Shown here: positions 8,617-9,798 of the stretch, one piece after another | How the letters are laid out: each line of letters begins with the position of its first letter | Position numbering within the stretch: the stretch's first letter is position 1 | Notes under the pieces: model-generated | The model's input: the letters and a program-made list of their open reading frames with translations, nothing else | The model's database searches: none | What the model was told of the DNA's origin: nothing | Assembly: GCA_029287645.1 (NCBI GenBank) | Contig: JARFQS010000576.1 | Location: forward strand, 1 to 9,798 | Reading direction: 5' to 3' | DNA: 9,798 nucleotides | From: Thermoanaerobaculia bacterium | GTDB lineage: Bacteria; Acidobacteriota; Thermoanaerobaculia; Multivoradales; JAHEKO01 | Translations under genes and position numbers: made by a program

Positions 8617-9681
8617 ATGGCGGAGAGGAAAGAAAACGAGCGGGTGGAACAGCGTCGGGATCTCCTCGCCTGGTTCGATCTGCAACAGAGGGACCTTCCA
8701 TGGAGAAGGTCGCGGGACCCCTACCGGGTCTGGGTTTCCGAGATCATGCTGCAACAGACACGGGTCGAAACGGCCAGACCCTACTTCGAGAGGTTCATCC
8801 GGGCATTTCCATCGGTGGAGGACCTCGCCTCGGCAGAGGTGGAGGCTGTCCTGAGCCAATGGTCGGGCCTGGGGTACTACCAGAGAGCTCGAAGGCTCCA
8901 CGCCGCGGCGCGGCAAATCGTGGCAGGGAGCGCGAGATTCCCCGCCAGCGTCGAAGAGTGGCTTCAGTTGCCCGGAGTGGGCCCCTATACGGCGGCAGCC
9001 ATTGCAAGCATCGTTCTGGGGGTACCCGAGCCTGCCATCGACGGCAACGTGATGCGGGTCGTTGGCAGGTTGTTGGCTCTGGAAGAGGATCCGAGGAAGA
9101 CGTCCGGGCATCGTGCCATTCAGAGCGAAGCCAGGCATCTCCTGGATCTCCAAAGGCCCGGAGATAGCAACCAGGCGCTCATGGAGATCGGTGCCACGAT
9201 CTGCCTGCCGCGCCGGCCCCGGTGCTCGCTGTGTCCGCTGGAGCCGGGCTGCGGCGCGGCTGCGGCCGGCGATCCGGAACTCTATCCCGTCGCGGGTCGC
9301 AGGCCGCCGGTGTCGCGCCATTTTCGACAAGTGGCGGTAGTCGAGAGCCGGGGACGGGTACTTCTGTTCCGGCGCCCCGGGAACAGTCCCCGGATGGCCG
9401 GCCTCTGGGAGTTTCCATGGATGGACGGCAGGGCTCGCGGGAAACTGGAATCTGCACTCGGGCAGCGGTACGGTGGTCGCTGGAAGATCGGGTCCACCAG
9501 GGGCCGAGTCAGACACTCTGTCACCAATCGGTCCTTCCAAATCGAGGTCTTCGAAGCGAGCTCGAGCTTCGAGAGCGAGGTGGCAGAGGGGCCCGAGGCC
9601 GGCTGGTTCTCGAGTTCGGACCTGACGGGCCTCCCGGTGACCGGCCTGGTGGGCAAAGTCCTGAAGTTGCTGGAGGACTAG
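8617..9681 (+). CDS. mutY: A/G-specific adenine glycosylase MutY
   Basis: Base-excision repair enzyme that removes adenine mispaired with 8-oxoguanine. Of 354 residues (numbered from ATG 8617), the catalytic domain has VSEIMLQQTRV (catalytic Glu 43), GLGYYQRAR (85-93), the helix-hairpin-helix LPGVGPYTAAAIASI (118-132) and AIDGNVMRV (catalytic Asp 142). An iron-sulfur loop follows with the spacing C-x6-C-x2-C-x5-C (Cys 196, 203, 206, 212). The C-terminal NUDIX-like domain for 8-oxoG recognition begins near 235 and contains GLWEFPWMDG (262-271). The loop normally reading FSH is VTN here (RHSVTNRSF, about 299-307). An in-frame TTG at 8608 would add three residues; neither start has a clear Shine-Dalgarno, and ATG is preferred. 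It ends in TAG. It is divergent from sppA and overlaps the end of a possible minus-strand gene by four bases. Confidence 0.94.
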   Translation: MAERKENERVEQRRDLLAWFDLQQRDLPWRRSRDPYRVWVSEIMLQQTRVETARPYFERFIRAFPSVEDLASAEVEAVLSQWSGLGYYQRARRLHAAARQIVAGSARFPASVEEWLQLPGVGPYTAAAIASIVLGVPEPAIDGNVMRVVGRLLALEEDPRKTSGHRAIQSEARHLLDLQRPGDSNQALMEIGATICLPRRPRCSLCPLEPGCGAAAAGDPELYPVAGRRPPVSRHFRQVAVVESRGRVLLFRRPGNSPRMAGLWEFPWMDGRARGKLESALGQRYGGRWKIGSTRGRVRHSVTNRSFQIEVFEASSSFESEVAEGPEAGWFSSSDLTGLPVTGLVGKVLKLLED

Positions 9682-9798
9682 TCGTCGTGGCCGGCCGATA
9701 GCAGAAACCAACCCACCAATTTGTCGTCACTCTCCAGGAGCCGCCGAGAACCCATCGCGGTGAGCAGCCTGAGCAACCGGGTGGAGGACGCCTTCTTG
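9678..9798 (-). CDS. possible 3' end of an unidentified gene
   Basis: The minus strand stays open from the window edge for 39 codons and stops at TAG (9678-9680), sharing four bases with the end of mutY. The tail reads ...LLRLLTAMGSRRLLESDDKLVGWFLLSAGHDD, amphipathic and plausible as protein, and most third codon positions are G or C. The family is not recognised. A plus-strand frame is also open over the same bases, though its composition is less protein-like. Without the DNA to the right this remains uncertain. Confidence 0.4.
   Translation of the reverse strand, partial: KKASSTRLLRLLTAMGSRRLLESDDKLVGWFLLSAGHDD

Noticed and set aside
8437..9711. Minus-strand open frame of 424 codons opposite mutY
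   Set aside because: It is antisense to mutY, which has intact catalytic, helix-hairpin-helix and iron-sulfur motifs. The antisense product is rich in Pro, Arg and Gly and has no domain I recognise.

Overview
This window is a bacterial chromosome-origin neighbourhood. The minus strand carries, in transcription order, sppA, dnaA, dnaN, recF and gyrB, the classic dnaA-dnaN-recF-gyrB cluster. mutY is divergent on the plus strand at the right. The DNA is GC-rich, and GyrB has the long TOPRIM insertion of the E. coli type, which suggests a Gram-negative lineage. I cannot name the phylum from sequence alone; an acidobacterial-type genome is only a guess.

Layout: 1-2344 gyrB, whose reading frame closes at a TGA about 35-40 residues before the expected C-terminus, with homology continuing in frame to the window edge. 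2345-2583 is a gyrB leader with a hairpin and a weak promoter candidate. 2584-3645 recF and 3729-4826 dnaN follow. 4827-5071 is the likely origin core, with an AT-rich patch, four tandem TAG trinucleotides (DnaA-trio-like) and several DnaA-box-like sites. 5072-6358 is dnaA. 6359-6512 is the dnaA leader with a paired inverted DnaA box and an extended -10 promoter candidate. 6513-8231 is sppA. 8232-8616 is the divergent sppA/mutY control region. 8617-9681 is mutY. 9678-9798 holds the possible 3' end of another minus-strand gene, tail-to-tail with mutY.

How the parts fit: DnaA would bind the boxes on both sides of its own gene, giving a two-part origin like that of Bacillus subtilis, and would load onto the trio strand to open the AT-rich patch. 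DnaN is the sliding clamp, RecF handles gap repair and clamp-linked recombination, and GyrB powers supercoiling. SppA (membrane signal-peptide peptidase) and MutY (adenine glycosylase) are not normally part of this cluster. The most useful points are the in-frame stop in gyrB, the trio/box architecture between dnaN and dnaA, and the match between a TTTTCCACA-like box and a divergent DnaA recognition motif. I saw no mobile elements, tRNA, rRNA genes or CRISPR arrays.
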